64,000 nt of DNA from Phaeosaccion multiseriatum (Eukaryota; Ochrophyta, other classes): contig OZ218960.1 in assembly GCA_965112735.1 (NCBI GenBank), positions 62,001 through 126,000 of the forward strand, given 5' to 3'. Shown here in pieces: positions 40,701 to 52,672 of this stretch (positions are counted from its first letter, which is position 1; each line of letters starts with the position of its first letter). A program made the translations under genes and the position numbers. The notes below the pieces were generated by a model. It was given only the letters and a program-made list of their open reading frames with translations. It made no database searches and was not told where the DNA came from.

Positions 40701-42120
40701 CCTCGACATTGTGGAGGGCTTCTCTCGCTTCGAGCGCTACAGCCTCTTTGCCACTTCCCTCGGGGTGCCCCTTGCCGACTTGACCCTCTACCGCATGGGC
40801 TTTACGCAGAACCCCCTCACAGCGCCGTCGCCAGTTGAGAATGACGACAACACGGCGGCCGTGGGGGCCATCGTGGCGAGCTGGAGCGATGGCAGCAGTC
40901 GCCAGCCCGGCGGAGGGGCCGGTGCGGGGCTTGGTGGCGGCGCCTCGCTCCTGTCCTTGGCAGGGATGCTAGCGGTGCTACTCAGCCTGTGGGCCCTGCT
41001 GCTGTTCGGCTGCCTGAAAGCGAGGCGGTGGTACCGAGCCAAGCAGAGAGGCAAGGCATGGAAGCAGCAGCAGCAGCAGCAGGAGGAGGACGAGGAGCAC
41101 TTGTCTGCGCTGGCCTACTACTGGCGGAGGGCGTCGAGCTCCATCGCCTTCCGACCCGTTTGGGGTGGAGGAGGAGGAGGAGGAGGAGGCGGCGGCGGGG
41201 AGGAGGAGGGAGAGGAAGGCGGCGAAGCAGTTGGTGATACAGCTGCGGCCATGGCGCGATCCAGTGTATTCAGTAAGCGCTCTTCCACCGGACATTTTGC
41301 CACGCCTCCCATCACGCCTCAGCCGCTGCTTGTGCAGAACGACCCCGAGGAGGAGCACGTGCTGTGGTCCAACGAGTCAGACTCGGAACAAGAGGGAGAG
41401 GACGCGGAGAACGACCGGGAGGACGACGACGACGACGAGAAGGAGGGCGAAGCTGCTGGCGGACACAACACACAAGCTGTGGCAGGGGAGCGGCAGAAGA
41501 AGTCCATCTTCCGTAAGCTCGTGTCTTCCCCGCAGAATAAGAACAAGAGCAAGAAGAACAAGAAGGAGAAGGACGACGCCAAGCTGCACGGCGGACGCGT
41601 TCCGCAGCAACCACCCCAGAGCAGAAACCCCATGTTCAAGCACCACCAGCGCTCCGTCTCGGCGGTGCCCCCCTCCGGGGGAGGCGCTGGGGCCAAGGGG
41701 AGAAAGGGTTCTGCCCCATCGCCGCCTGTGCCCTCTGCGATAGACATTATCGACACGCTCGACTTTGACACCAATGACGACTTTGGTGTGGGAGGAGGGG
41801 GAGGAGGGAGGGAAGGGGAGGAGGAGGACGAGGAGTACCCGCAGCAGCAGCAGCAGCAGCAGGGGCACCGCCATGAGCAGACGGCAGGGAGACTGTTCGG
41901 GGACCACTTCTTTGGCGACGGGGTGGCCTTTCCTCCTGACGATGGAGGATATGCGGGGGCCGCACACAGCCGATTACAAGAGTCCTTCGAGGGCTTCGTG
42001 GACAAGCTACAGCAGGGCGGAGGGAGGGGGAGGGGAGGAGAGGGGGAGGAGGAGGACGACGACGAGGGGCTGGCGGCGGCCATGCTGAGGGAGGAGAAGG
42101 GCTCGCGCTTTGGCCACTGA
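37782..42120 (+). CDS. Type-I membrane protein with VWA domain and mucin-like Pro-Thr-Ala stalk
   Basis: Five exons (37782-38105, 38309-38441, 38697-39052, 39294-39554, 39727-42120) join in phase to 1,155 residues. A signal peptide (LRFCLATLLATTSVAFS) precedes a VWA domain with intact MIDAS: DIVVLIDESGSV, GGSTAIGLAIHKAR and VIVVITDGHDN. A beta-rich region follows (NNATLTFDFGSD, YEVELECSC). Next is a stalk of ~110 residues of (P)TAAPT/TVAPT repeats, then a second globular domain (TFQGTLVAKGLSSCDQNEAE), one membrane helix (SLAGMLAVLLSLWALLLFGC) and a ~370-residue cytoplasmic tail, acidic and Lys/Gly-rich. Stramenopile cell-surface proteins often carry such Thr/Pro stalks, probably glycosylated. 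Adhesion or wall anchoring is inferred. The tail includes one motif A copy (AVGDTAA). Confidence 0.85.
39821..40100 (+). repeat. In-frame Pro-Thr-Ala coding repeat
   Basis: A 12-15-bp unit (GCACCAACAGCAGCT and variants) repeated about 20 times, with a higher-order duplication: the block ending ATTCAAGCCTACAGCCCC occurs at about 39870 and 40015. Confidence 0.92.
41227..41243 (+). repeat. Motif A copy in the VWA protein tail
   Basis: Exact GCAGTTGGTGATACAGC, translated EAVGDTAAAM. Confidence 0.92.
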
Positions 42121-42291
42121 TACAGTTACAGCCACGCACGCACCAAGTTCGTTGGGTTGTGCCTCGGTGTGAGGCCTCGAGGTACTTGATTGAGGAAATG
42201 GAGTATGGGACGGGGTAAGCTGAGTAGGAAGATGATAAGAGAGAGGGAGGGGGAGGGGGGAGATGGTGACTGAGGGAGAAGGTACAGAACC

Positions 42292-42323
<32 letters not shown>

Positions 42324-42613
42324 GAAAGAGAAGGGGATGGGGGAGAGGGAGAGAGGAAGAAGGGGAACTGTACATACAGACGACTGAGGGCTACTATTGA
42401 TATATACACGCAGGGAGAGTGAAGAGAGAGTGGAAGACTCCCTTTACACACAGTCTCGTAATAACATGATACCAAACCTTCGAGTCAGACATGCTACACA
42501 TGCCAACCAAAAAGAAGGTGTGTCTTAACTCCTCTAAATGGTGCTTCGGGAGGGGGACGCGCCGCCCCGTTTCGAGCCGCAACAGCCCCCGCCCGCGCCA
42601 GACCAGGCTGACG
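42121..42613. other. Convergent intergenic region
   Basis: This spacer between the VWA gene (+) and the carrier gene (-) contains a GA dinucleotide tract at 42290-42330. No gene was recognised. Confidence 0.5.
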
Positions 42614-44835
42614 TCATAGAGCTGCAGATGTCACAGAAGATCTAGGTCTGCTCCAGCGGGGCCAGCAGGCTGACGTCATCGATCTGCTCACGTCATGAGC
42701 CCGCTCTTTGATCATGAGCATGAGAGCGGCAGACAGCACCCCCCGGGAGAGCTCCGGCGCGAGGCCTCTGAACAGTGCCCACGGGCCCTCGTCACGCACC
42801 ACGAGCGCCAGGCTGCCCAGGATGCCACTGTTGGTGTCAGGACTGCTGCGGCTGCCCATATGACTGCTGCTGGTGTGAGCACGGCTATCAGGACTGCTGC
42901 TGCTCTCCCGAGGCGGCGGTGGGGCGTGAATTGTATCCCGTTGGTCTGCTTCCGCTTCCGCTTCCTCCTTCCCTTCCTCTTCCTCTTCTTCCTCCTCTTG
43001 CTCCTCGCGCTCCTCCTTCGTCGAAATACTAGTGCTAGAAATACCACCACCACCACCAGCGCCATCATCCGCACCACCGCCACCACTACTGCTGCTGGTG
43101 CTCTCGGCGGCGCTGGCCTTGGCCCTGCTCATCATGATGACCTTGCCCCGAATGTAGGGGAACACAATGACGGTAGCGATGGCCCTTGCCAACGCCCCCA
43201 AAGCGAAGGCCTCCCCTGCCCCGAGGTTGCTCCCGCTCCTCCTCCCCTGGGCCAGCAGCAGGGCCGCCTTGACTCTGTTGAACACGGCGTACTGAATGGC
43301 GGGCTTGAGGCAGAGCACCACGTAGGCCTGGGCATGAGAGATAGGGGGGCAGGAATGGGGCACACATGGGGCATGAATGGGGTATGAGAGGGCCTTCGTA
43401 TACATTGGTATTCATACACTGGTGTTGGTATCTACACGGGTGTTGGCACCGTAGAGCATGAGAGAGCGCGTGAGTGCGTGGGTGAGTGTGGGTGTGAGTG
43501 CGTGCGTTATGAAGGGTGGGTGGAAGTATATCGGACATGATCAGAGAGGATCGGAGACGGGGCCGAGGGAGGGGAGGGAGCGGGTGTGTGTGCAGGAGAG
43601 GGAGAGGGAGGGAGAAGGAGAGGGCGAGATGGAGGTGGGTGGAAACAAGAGGGCGTCCGAGGGAGGATGGCAGCAGACGTGAAGACACAGAGGGGGCCCA
43701 CGGGAGGGAGCGAGGACGTTGAGCATGGGTGGAGGTACATGGGTATGCCCATGAGACTAGTCTCACTTCAGCCCCGCAGGACTGGCCGTGTGCGGCAGTC
43801 CTCTGATCTTCTCCCCTCTCCCCCTTTGGTCCTCTCCCCTCTCTCCACCCGCCTACTCTCTTCTACCCTGTCTCTTCTGCCCTCTCCCCTCTTCCCCTAC
43901 CCCCTGTCTCACTCCATCTTTGGCCCTCTCCCCTCGCCCGCTCTTCCCTCTCCTCCTCCGCCCTCTCCCGTCTGCCCCCCCCCTCACCTGCATCCCCTTG
44001 TAGAGGCCCTGACTGCCTTCCTTGCTGAGTATGGCTTGCAGCAGGCCCACCACGCCCCCGTACTGCGCCGCCCCGCCAGATGTGATGATTCGAGTCACCA
44101 ACACCTGATGGTTCATGCATGTGTGTGCGTCGATGTTAGGCCCCACCCCACATCTCGGGCCCAGTGGCCTCTCTGCTCCCTCCTCTTTCCTCTTCAATAT
44201 CCTCATCTCCCCTTTCCCCCTCTCCCTCCCTCCCCTCCCCCCCACCTCCTCCCCTCCTACCTCCATTGGGATGGTGACGGGCAAGTGTGAAGCCTCTGAC
44301 AAGTAGCCCAGCACCAGGTCCGTAAGCGTACTAGGCTGCTGCTGGGGACGGCCGCGCATCACGAGTCTGGGAAGGACGGAGGCGGGGGGGTCGTACCAGC
44401 AGGTCAACCAATCACATCGCTGGCCCCTTCTCTTTATATGTAGTTGAGTCGCAGGCTACTAGATCCTGCCTCAATGAAATGAGATACCGCTTCCTTTCAT
44501 AGGGTGGAAGCCTCGACCTTCCATGCTCTGCCCAAGAGAGTGGAGACGGACAACCAGCACACTCACCTCCGCAGACCCGTATACACAAAGAAGTACGCAG
44601 CTTTGTCGACAGCACTCTGCAAGGAGGCGTAGCCCACCCCGTCAAAGAATCCTGCAATGCCACGTGCCTTCCATACCTCCTTCACCACACCCTCCTCTGC
44701 GGGTTTCTCCTTCTTCTCCTCGCCATTCTTTCCCGCTTGCAATTTGGTTTTGACGACTTGGAGCGGGAAAAGTATAGCGGTAGAAAGAGCCCCACCCACA
44801 GCTGCTGCTCCAGCTGCCGCCACCTGCTGCTCCAT
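42614..44835 (-). CDS. Peroxisomal adenine-nucleotide/CoA carrier-like protein (mitochondrial carrier family)
   Basis: Four exons (44835-44567, 44366-44261, 44104-43988, 43327-42614) join in phase to 401 residues; the family norm is about 310. Three carrier repeats are seen: AVGGALSTAILFPLQVVKTK, then PVTIPMEVLVTRII with GLLQAILSKEGSQGLYKG, and ATVIVFPYIRGKVIMMSRAK with VVRDEGPWALFRGLAPELSR. The first repeat has Gln and the third Ile at the usual acidic position, as in the PMP34/PNC peroxisomal group, and CLKPAIQYAVFNRVKA also fits. Such proteins exchange ATP/AMP or cofactors across the peroxisomal membrane. An Asp/Glu- and Ser-rich insertion of ~90 residues lies in the last loop, before the final amphipathic helix. 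The last ~20 residues are atypical. Confidence 0.82.
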
Positions 44836-45485
44836 CTTCGAATGAAAGAGGGGAAAGTTCTTAGGGTTAGCCTTTAAGTGGGGGGGGGAGGGGGAAAGGG
44901 GGATTTTAAGGGGGAAAAGAAAGGAAAAGAGAAAAAGGGTGGGTGGTGGGAATTCAGTTGTCGCCATTTGCAATCCCCGTCCCACCGCTTTCTTAAGTCA
45001 ATATATGTGTCCCACCGCTTTTCCTTCCTTACCTGCTCGATATAGAGGAGGCACTTTAGGGCGGGGGCTCTGGTATTTTGGGCTGCAAGACATCCTTCTG
45101 TAAGACCCGATGGCCCTTACGGAAGGAACAGGAATTTCAGTTTGTTAGGCCTCCACACGCTGGACTTGACAGAATAATAAAGAGAGCGAGGGGAGTGCTG
45201 TCGGTGAAGTGAAAGTAAGGAAGTGCATAGGGGGAGATGAGGGAGAAAGCTCATGGGCGAAGAGCAGCTCCAGTTTGAGTATACATTTGTCTATAGAAGG
45301 AGAAGAAGGATGGAAGACCCCCCCCCCACCTTTCTCTGGTCTACTCGGGTGGTGATGGAGTGGTGGTGCTGACTCCCACTCCCCACTCCCCTCCGACCCA
45401 ATCAAAACCTTCCACTCAGGTCTGCTCAGGTCTGCCAGCCTGAAAAAGTAGTTCGACTCTTCTCCGCCTCCCTCTGGCCCGCCCA
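44836..45485. other. Spacer between carrier gene and MLH3 3' end
   Basis: GTCCCACCGCTTT occurs twice (about 44980 and 45009), one copy before TCTTAAG and the other before TCCTTCC. An open frame at 45145-45489 overlaps the MLH3 terminus but has no recognisable domain. Confidence 0.45.
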
Positions 45486-46146
45486 TCACCCGCTCCTCTC
45501 CTCCTCCTCCTGCTCCTCTTCCTCCCCCTCCTCCTCTAGTCCCCCCCCCCCTCCTCCTCCTCCTGCCGTCACCTCCTCGGATTGGCCGCCTCCCCCCCGG
45601 GGCCGGATGAGACGCAACTCCCTTAGTTCACACAGCGGTGCGACACTCGGCCTCCCGTGCGCGCACTGAAAGGGCAGGCTGCAGCGGGACAGCTGTGACA
45701 CGATGGACGAGCACTGCGCCAGGCTCAGTAAGTCACCGAAGCGGACGGCGCTGTGACACGCCTTGTACTGCAGGATGTGGTGCACCTGCAGATGGCAGTG
45801 GATGGTAGGGGATGGCAGGGTATGGCAGGGGATGGCAGGGGATGGTAGGGGATGGCAGGGGATGGCAGGGGATGGCAGGGGATGGCAGGGGATGGCAGGG
45901 GACGGTAGAGGGATGGCAGTGAACGTCAGTGAATGGCAGTGAATGGCAGGGGGCGGCAGGGGGTAGCAGGGGAAGGTAGAGGGATGGCAGTGAATGTCAT
46001 GGCAGAGAGGGAGGATTTCGGTCAGTCGGTCGGTCAGTAGGGTGTAGTACACGTGTGTGTACATCGGCGAGGGGGCGAAAGCAGACAAGGCGGTACGAGC
46101 CTGGGGGGGTGAGGGGAAGCTCAAAAGGAGAGGGAGAGAAAACTCA

Positions 46147-46181
<35 letters not shown>

Positions 46182-47143
46182 AGTACTCACATGTGCGGGC
46201 TTCACCCAATCGGGACTGCCGACATGGTGCTCTACCAAGTGGTCGACGAAGCCAAGCATGTCCCGCGTAGAGAGGCGCACGCCCATCACAGACGGCACCG
46301 CACTCACCAACACAGTCACCTCCGACGCCTCTGATGACTCCCATGCCTCCGACTCCGACCCTGACTCCGCCCCCGCTTCGGCCTCCCCGGGGTCCTCGGC
46401 GTCGGCCTCTAACGAGCGTGGTCCCGCTTGCCTCTCTCCTTCGCACCCGTGCTCTTGCCCTTGCCCTTGCTCTTGCCCTTGCCCTTGTTCTTGTCCTTCT
46501 CCCTCCGCAGCGATGCGGCCTCTGCCTGTATCCGACGCTGCTGAGCGAGCCCCCTCCCCCTTCCCCCCCATCCCCTCGAAGCGAAACTGGAACTGCCAAT
46601 TGGCCAGCTGCGGCTCGAAGCGGCGCAGGGCGCTCGCATAGTGCGCAGACACACGGATTCGATCCGGCGGCTCGAGTGTGAGGCGCTGCACGTTCCGCTC
46701 CGTCCTGTCCGCCCCATAAACTGCCGTCTCGAAGGCGTCCAGCTTCACGCGCTCATCGGCTGCGTGCTGATCCAGCAGCAGCAGAGAGGAGGCCCCGGTG
46801 TGCACCCGCCCGTGCCTCCCCTGCCCTTGACCCAAGCATTGCTGCGCATTTCCTCCTCCCCCACTTGCTCCTCGCCATTCACTGCCATCACTCGGAGGCT
46901 CTAGTCTGGTGCGCACGACGATGAATCGGAGGTCCACCTGTGTACAATGCGGCGTGTCCAGAGACAAGCAAGCAAGAAAGACGCCGAGGACGTTAGAACA
47001 GCAGCAAGGGCCGAGATGAACTTGCCCTCCCCTCATCTCTCGTCACCCCCCCCTCCCTTCCTCGTCCGTTCTCCCCTCTTCCCCTCCTTCACTCTCCCCT
47101 GTCCAACTTGGGCGACAGTTGCAAAGGTCCTACTGTACCATCA

Positions 47144-47176
<33 letters not shown>

Positions 47177-48594
47177 GGTATCGCGTTATATTAAGTGTTT
47201 CCTGCGCCCACCTCCGCATACTGAGAAGAAGAGAAGGAGATAAAAGATGCCCCACAAGGTTACATCCTCACCCCCCACCCCTCACCCCTCACCCCTCACC
47301 TGTCCGATGACGTGTGCGTCTCTCAGCGCATGTGGAGAGAGACTGACGGGGTCCGTCACCAGCGCCGCTGCTTCCTGGGAGAGCGACGCGTCCGCGATCA
47401 CAACTGGATCATTCGCATCACCACCGTCCCCCCATCCGCTGTCACCCCCCTCCCCATCGCTGCTGTGCGCCCTCCATCCACTGCCACCCCCCTTCCCCTC
47501 CCCCTCCCTTCTCGCTTGCCTCATCGCCTGGGCCCAGGCCTGTCCTCCCCCCTTTCTCCAGCGGCGGATCCTCTTGCGCGCAGGACCTGCCCGTTTGCTG
47601 GTGCCGGTTTCACTGCTGGGGCCAGCGACGGCAGCATCAATGCGCGTAAGCTCCCAAGGCAGTTCGTCCTCGCTCTCGTCCCCACCGAAGCCCCCCTCAT
47701 CCTCGAGTCTCCACTCTTCTTCCTCCTCCTCCTCCTCCTCCTCCTCCTGCTGCTGCTGCTGCTCCTGCTCTTCTTCTCCCTGCTGCGGCAGCTGCCCCTT
47801 GTCGAGTCTCCTCTGCTCCTCTCCATCCTCCTCCGTTCGCAGTCCCCCCCCCCCCTCCTCCTCCTCCTCCTCCTCCCATCCACTGCCATCCCCCCCCTCT
47901 TGCAGCCCCCCCTCCTCGACTTGGAGACCCTCATGCTCTTCGCCATGCTCAGCACGCACCCCCCTGCCCCCATCCTCCTGACGTAACCCTACCTCTTGTA
48001 CCTCTTGACATGGAAAGCTTGCAGCCTCCTCTCTGCTGCTCCTGCTGCTGCTGCTGCTGCTCGGCAGGCCACCAGTCCCCTCCTCCCAGTGCCCCTCTCC
48101 ATGCCTCTGCTCCCCCTCACCATCGCATGCCCCGCTTCTGTCTGCATCTGACAAAGCATGCCCAGGCAAGGCACAAGCACCCTTGTCTGCAGATTCTCCC
48201 TCCTCCCCCTTTCTGCCGCCCCTTTCCTCCTCCTTCTCCTCATCAAGTTCTTCTTCCGCTTCTTTTTCCCTTCCACCCCCCCCGACAGCCGCCTGAAGAT
48301 GTCTCACTTCCTCCGCACGTGTCGACCCCTGGGCAGAAGAGAAAGAAGAAGAACACGCAGGAGGAAGAGCAGGGCATTCCCCCAGTCCTTGCCCCACACT
48401 CGCAGGCAGAGCCACCTCGTGTGCTCCCCCCAGCTGGCCCATACGACTGTGTCTGCCTCTCTCGCCATCAAACTCACCACCTTCCGGCGAAGGGGCAGTG
48501 CCAGTGCAGTCATTGTAGCCCAATGGCCCACCTGAGGGGATGGCAGCTAATGGCTCTGGAGAGGGTAGAGGAGCGGCCTCTGCTGGTTCTACTC

Positions 48595-48644
<50 letters not shown>

Positions 48645-51600
48645 TGTCCACATACGCGACGAGGGCGAGAGTGCCGCTCGGTGCCCCTCGGGGGACTAAT
48701 AAAGGGCTCCTCGACTTCTGAGGATGGGAGTCCTCGCAGCGCGCGGGGAGGCGTCGCCAAAGCCAAAGCACCCCCACCACCACAACCACCCGCCTCTCGA
48801 GAGCCATCCTCCGCCGCCGACCGCCGCCGCACGGGAGGGCCTATCGCCTGAACTGCTCTTCTGCTCCTTCCTCGCCGTTCACGAATGTTCCGTTGGCCAT
48901 CCTCCTCCATCTCCCCCTCCTCCTCCTCCCTCCCCCCATCCCTCCTTCCCTCCTCCTGCGACTCCTGCTGCTCCCGCTGCTCCTGCCCCGCATTTCCTTC
49001 TGCCGCTGTCAAGAATCCCCTCTCCCCATCACTGCTGAGGTCGAATTGTGGACTGGGCGGGCGCCGCACAGTGACTCGGTGAGTTGGAGCCTCCAAATGC
49101 TGTTGCAAGGAGGCACACGGTCCTCGAGCAGCAGCAGTTGGTGATACAGCACAAATAGCAGGGCCGTCGGGACGCGAGGGGGGCGGTGACGGGGTGTAGG
49201 CGTACGAAGAGAACAGATCCAAGACAGGCGAAGACGGACCCCGGGGTGAGTCCGCGTCCCCGGATGCCAGCGCCCGCCACCGATGGGTGTACCTCCCCGT
49301 CGCCGCCGCTCCTTCCTCTTCCCCACTTCCTCCGTTGCCATCTTCTTCACCTTGGGCCTCCCCCGCGTCCCAATACCCGTCCTCCACCAGCGGGCCGTGC
49401 TTCTTCGCACGCCGTGTGGGCGACAACTCTGCTTGCTCTTCTTCTTCCGTTGCTGCGCACCTCTCAGTGGGATGCTCTCTCTCTTCCTCCCCCTCCTCCC
49501 TCTCCTCCTCGACTTGGAACCGTCCCTCCTCTACAGCCCGTTGCTGCTGCCTCTCCTCCTCATCTTCAGCCCCGTCCCCCCCTGTCAAAGGCCCTGTAGC
49601 CATAGCTCTCCACCCTCTCTTTCTCCGTCGCGTCGACTGCTGACTCCTCCTGGTGTGCTGACCAGCTCCAGTAGTTGGTGCTACAGCAGCAGCTGGTGAT
49701 ATAGCCGCAGCAGCACTAGCTCTGTGGGAAGTACCGCCGACTTGTCTGCTGCCATCCCCTCCTAGAGCGAACATACGACTACTTGCTCCTCCTGCCGCAG
49801 GTGCATCACGTGCACCACCTCCCGTAGCACTAGCAGCCTCCTCAGCAGCTGCCTGGTGATAGTCCTCAGCAGCTGCCTGGTGATAGTCATCGGTGCGGTC
49901 ACCGTTGCCATCCTCCTCATGGTATTGATGGGTGCCATCCTCGTTGGTGCCCCCCTGGGCATACTGATGGGTGTCATCACTGCCGAATGCCAAGAAGTCT
50001 CCTCTGAGCGACGTGCCCCTCCTTCCGTCTCCTCCCTCTGCCCCTGTCTGATCGCCCTTGACCGATGCAATGTCCCTACCCATACGATTGCTCCATACCC
50101 ACCCCGCATCCGATGTCCACCGACTCGCTGCTCCCCCATCATGGCATGGCTCAAGGGCAGCAGTTGGTGATACAGCAGTACGGCTGGGTCCCGAGGGTTG
50201 GCCATGATGTCCCTGGTGTGGGGGCGTGCGCTGGTCTGGGGAGCGCAGATCCACGTCGGACAGAGCGCCACTGGGGAGACAAGCAAGCAAGCAAGCAAGG
50301 AAGGAAGGAAGGAAGGAAGGAAGGAAGGAAGGAAGGGGGGAAGGAAAGAAGAAAAGAAGTAAGGAAGGGAGCAAGTAGGACGGAAGGAAGGGAGGAAGGA
50401 AGGAAAGAAGGAAGGAGGGAAGAAAAGACAAAAGGAAGGAAGGAAGGAAGAAAAGAAGGAAGAAGGAAGGAAGGAAGAGGGGGCGAAAAAGCGAAGGGTG
50501 AGGAGGAGACGAGAAGCAGAGATGAGTGGAGAGACGGAAAGGGAGCCGAGAGTGGCAGAGGGAGAGGAAGGTCGCGGCCGTGAAGGGAGCGGCAAGGAGA
50601 GGAGTAGCGGGGCTCGCAGCGATGACGGAATGGGGGGGAGTGGGGTTGTAGGGGAGTTGGTTGTACGTGGGGTATAGGGCAAAGGGACCGGTAGGTAGGG
50701 GTCCGTGGGAGGGCACCGCTACAGCTACCGCTACTGCCTGACTGCCTGTCCGCAAGGAGCAAGGCGAAGGCCCATCTGGCCATCTCACCTGGTCACTTGT
50801 TCGTCTGCAGGTAGAGCAGCGAGCCTCAGCGCTGCCTCCGCGTCTGCCGCTGAGCCCCTCAAGTCCGTCCCATCCCCTCCATCCACTGCCATCTGCCCAC
50901 CTCTGCCCACCCTCCCCGTCGGCTGCAGCGGCAAGACTGCCGTCACCGCCGGCCGTACGAAGCCGGTCCGCCCCGTGGCAATGCCCATGCCCAGTGTGGT
51001 TTGCTGCTGGCTGACAGAGAACAACGACGATGGAACCCCTCGTCCTCCCCGACCCTCCCCCGTCCCCTCCACTGCCGATGTCGCTGTATCACCAACTGCT
51101 GCAGCTGCTGCTACTGCGTCAGCGCCGGCGTGGGCCTCGTCGCACTCCTGCACCTTACGTCGGAGGTCGCTCAAGGAGCAATCCGGCACCTGACGAGGAG
51201 GATGGCAGTGGATGGGGCGGGGGGAGGGGATGAGGAGGAGGAGGAGGGGGGGGAGGCGGAGAAGGAGGAAGAGGGTACACGATTTCAGGTTGTAAGTACT
51301 GAAACTGAAACCGAAACTTTAGTACTCCTAGGGTACGCACCACATGGGGGAAGGCGGAGAGGAAGGCCAGGAGCAGGCCGGCAGTGCAGCAGCGAGCAGC
51401 TAGAGAGTCCGAGAAGTGGATCACAGACTTGTCTGCTTCGCTCAGGAGGTCGAAGCTGTGGCGCACACGCATGCATACATCACAGGGAACAAGGGAGGGG
51501 AGGAAGGGTAGGGGAGGGGCATTACACCATATGAAATTGTTGGGCTCGGCGCTCTGTCTCTGACATCTGTGACATGTGCAAGCTCTCATTGCAGCGATGA

Positions 51601-52631
51601 CCAACACGTGTGATCTTCTTCAGCGAGACAGCAAGGCGTCCAGAGGAAGGTTAAGCCAACTTGGTTAAGCACGCAATGAATCGTCCATGGCCAATCAATC
51701 CGCAAGTTGTGATGCCCAATTGTGCCCACCTCGTCGGGTCGCACTCCATCTCGAGCATGAAGATGGGCCACACCCGGTGCTGCTTGCCAGAGCTCGCGTC
51801 GCTGCGACTGCCCGCGCCTCTGCCTGGGGCCTTGTTCACACCACCTCCTCCTCCTCCTCCTCCTCCTCCTCCTGCTGCTGCTGCTGCTCCTCCTCCTCCT
51901 CCCGCCGAGCCCTCCCCTGTGGCGGCAGCCGAGGAGATGGCACTCGAAGGCGCAGTAATAGCAGCAGCAGCAGCAGCAGCAGCAGCGGTGGTGGAGGCCT
52001 GTCGGGCCAGGAGGAGCTTGCAGCATTGGCTGTACACAGAGTTGATGAGGGCAGTCACCTCGGGGAACTTCCGCACCCACCGCCTGGGGCGAAGGGGCAG
52101 GGAAGATGGCAGTGGATGGACAGGATGGTAGTGGATGGAGAGACGAGAGCCAGGGGATGGCAGTGTATGGAGGGCCAGGGCGGGAGGGGACAGGGAGCAG
52201 GGAGCAGGGCCAGTTTGTGAGTGCCTGCCAGCTTCGGTTGTCCAGATTCAGATTCCAGCTTCAGTTTGTAGTGCCAGTTTCAGATTGCTTCTCCCCCCCC
52301 CAGCGTTCAGAAAACAGGAGCTAGGTGGGGCTGTTGCAACACCGTCGCCTCTCCCGCCCTTAGAGCGAAGGGAAGGAGTCTCTCTCGCCAAAAGGGCCCA
52401 ATACGAGGACCTCTTCTCCCCCTCAACCCTCTGCACTGCCGGGCGAATAAACTGGAAGTGAAACTGTAGCCCTCGTGCGTGCGCGTCACCTGTTGATGAA
52501 GGCGAACTGAAGCTCCTTGTTCCAGTGGCAGTGCTGCGTGGAGGGCTCGCTCAAGAAGCCGGAGATGCGGAAACCGCGATACTCATGCTGGGGGGGGGGG
52601 TGGGGGGGTCGCGTGTTGTGTGAGTGGGTGT

Positions 52632-52672
<41 letters not shown>

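Noticed and set aside
45145-45489. Minus-strand frame downstream of MLH3
   Set aside because: No domain or splice support. It overlaps the MLH3 stop and looks like 3' untranslated sequence.
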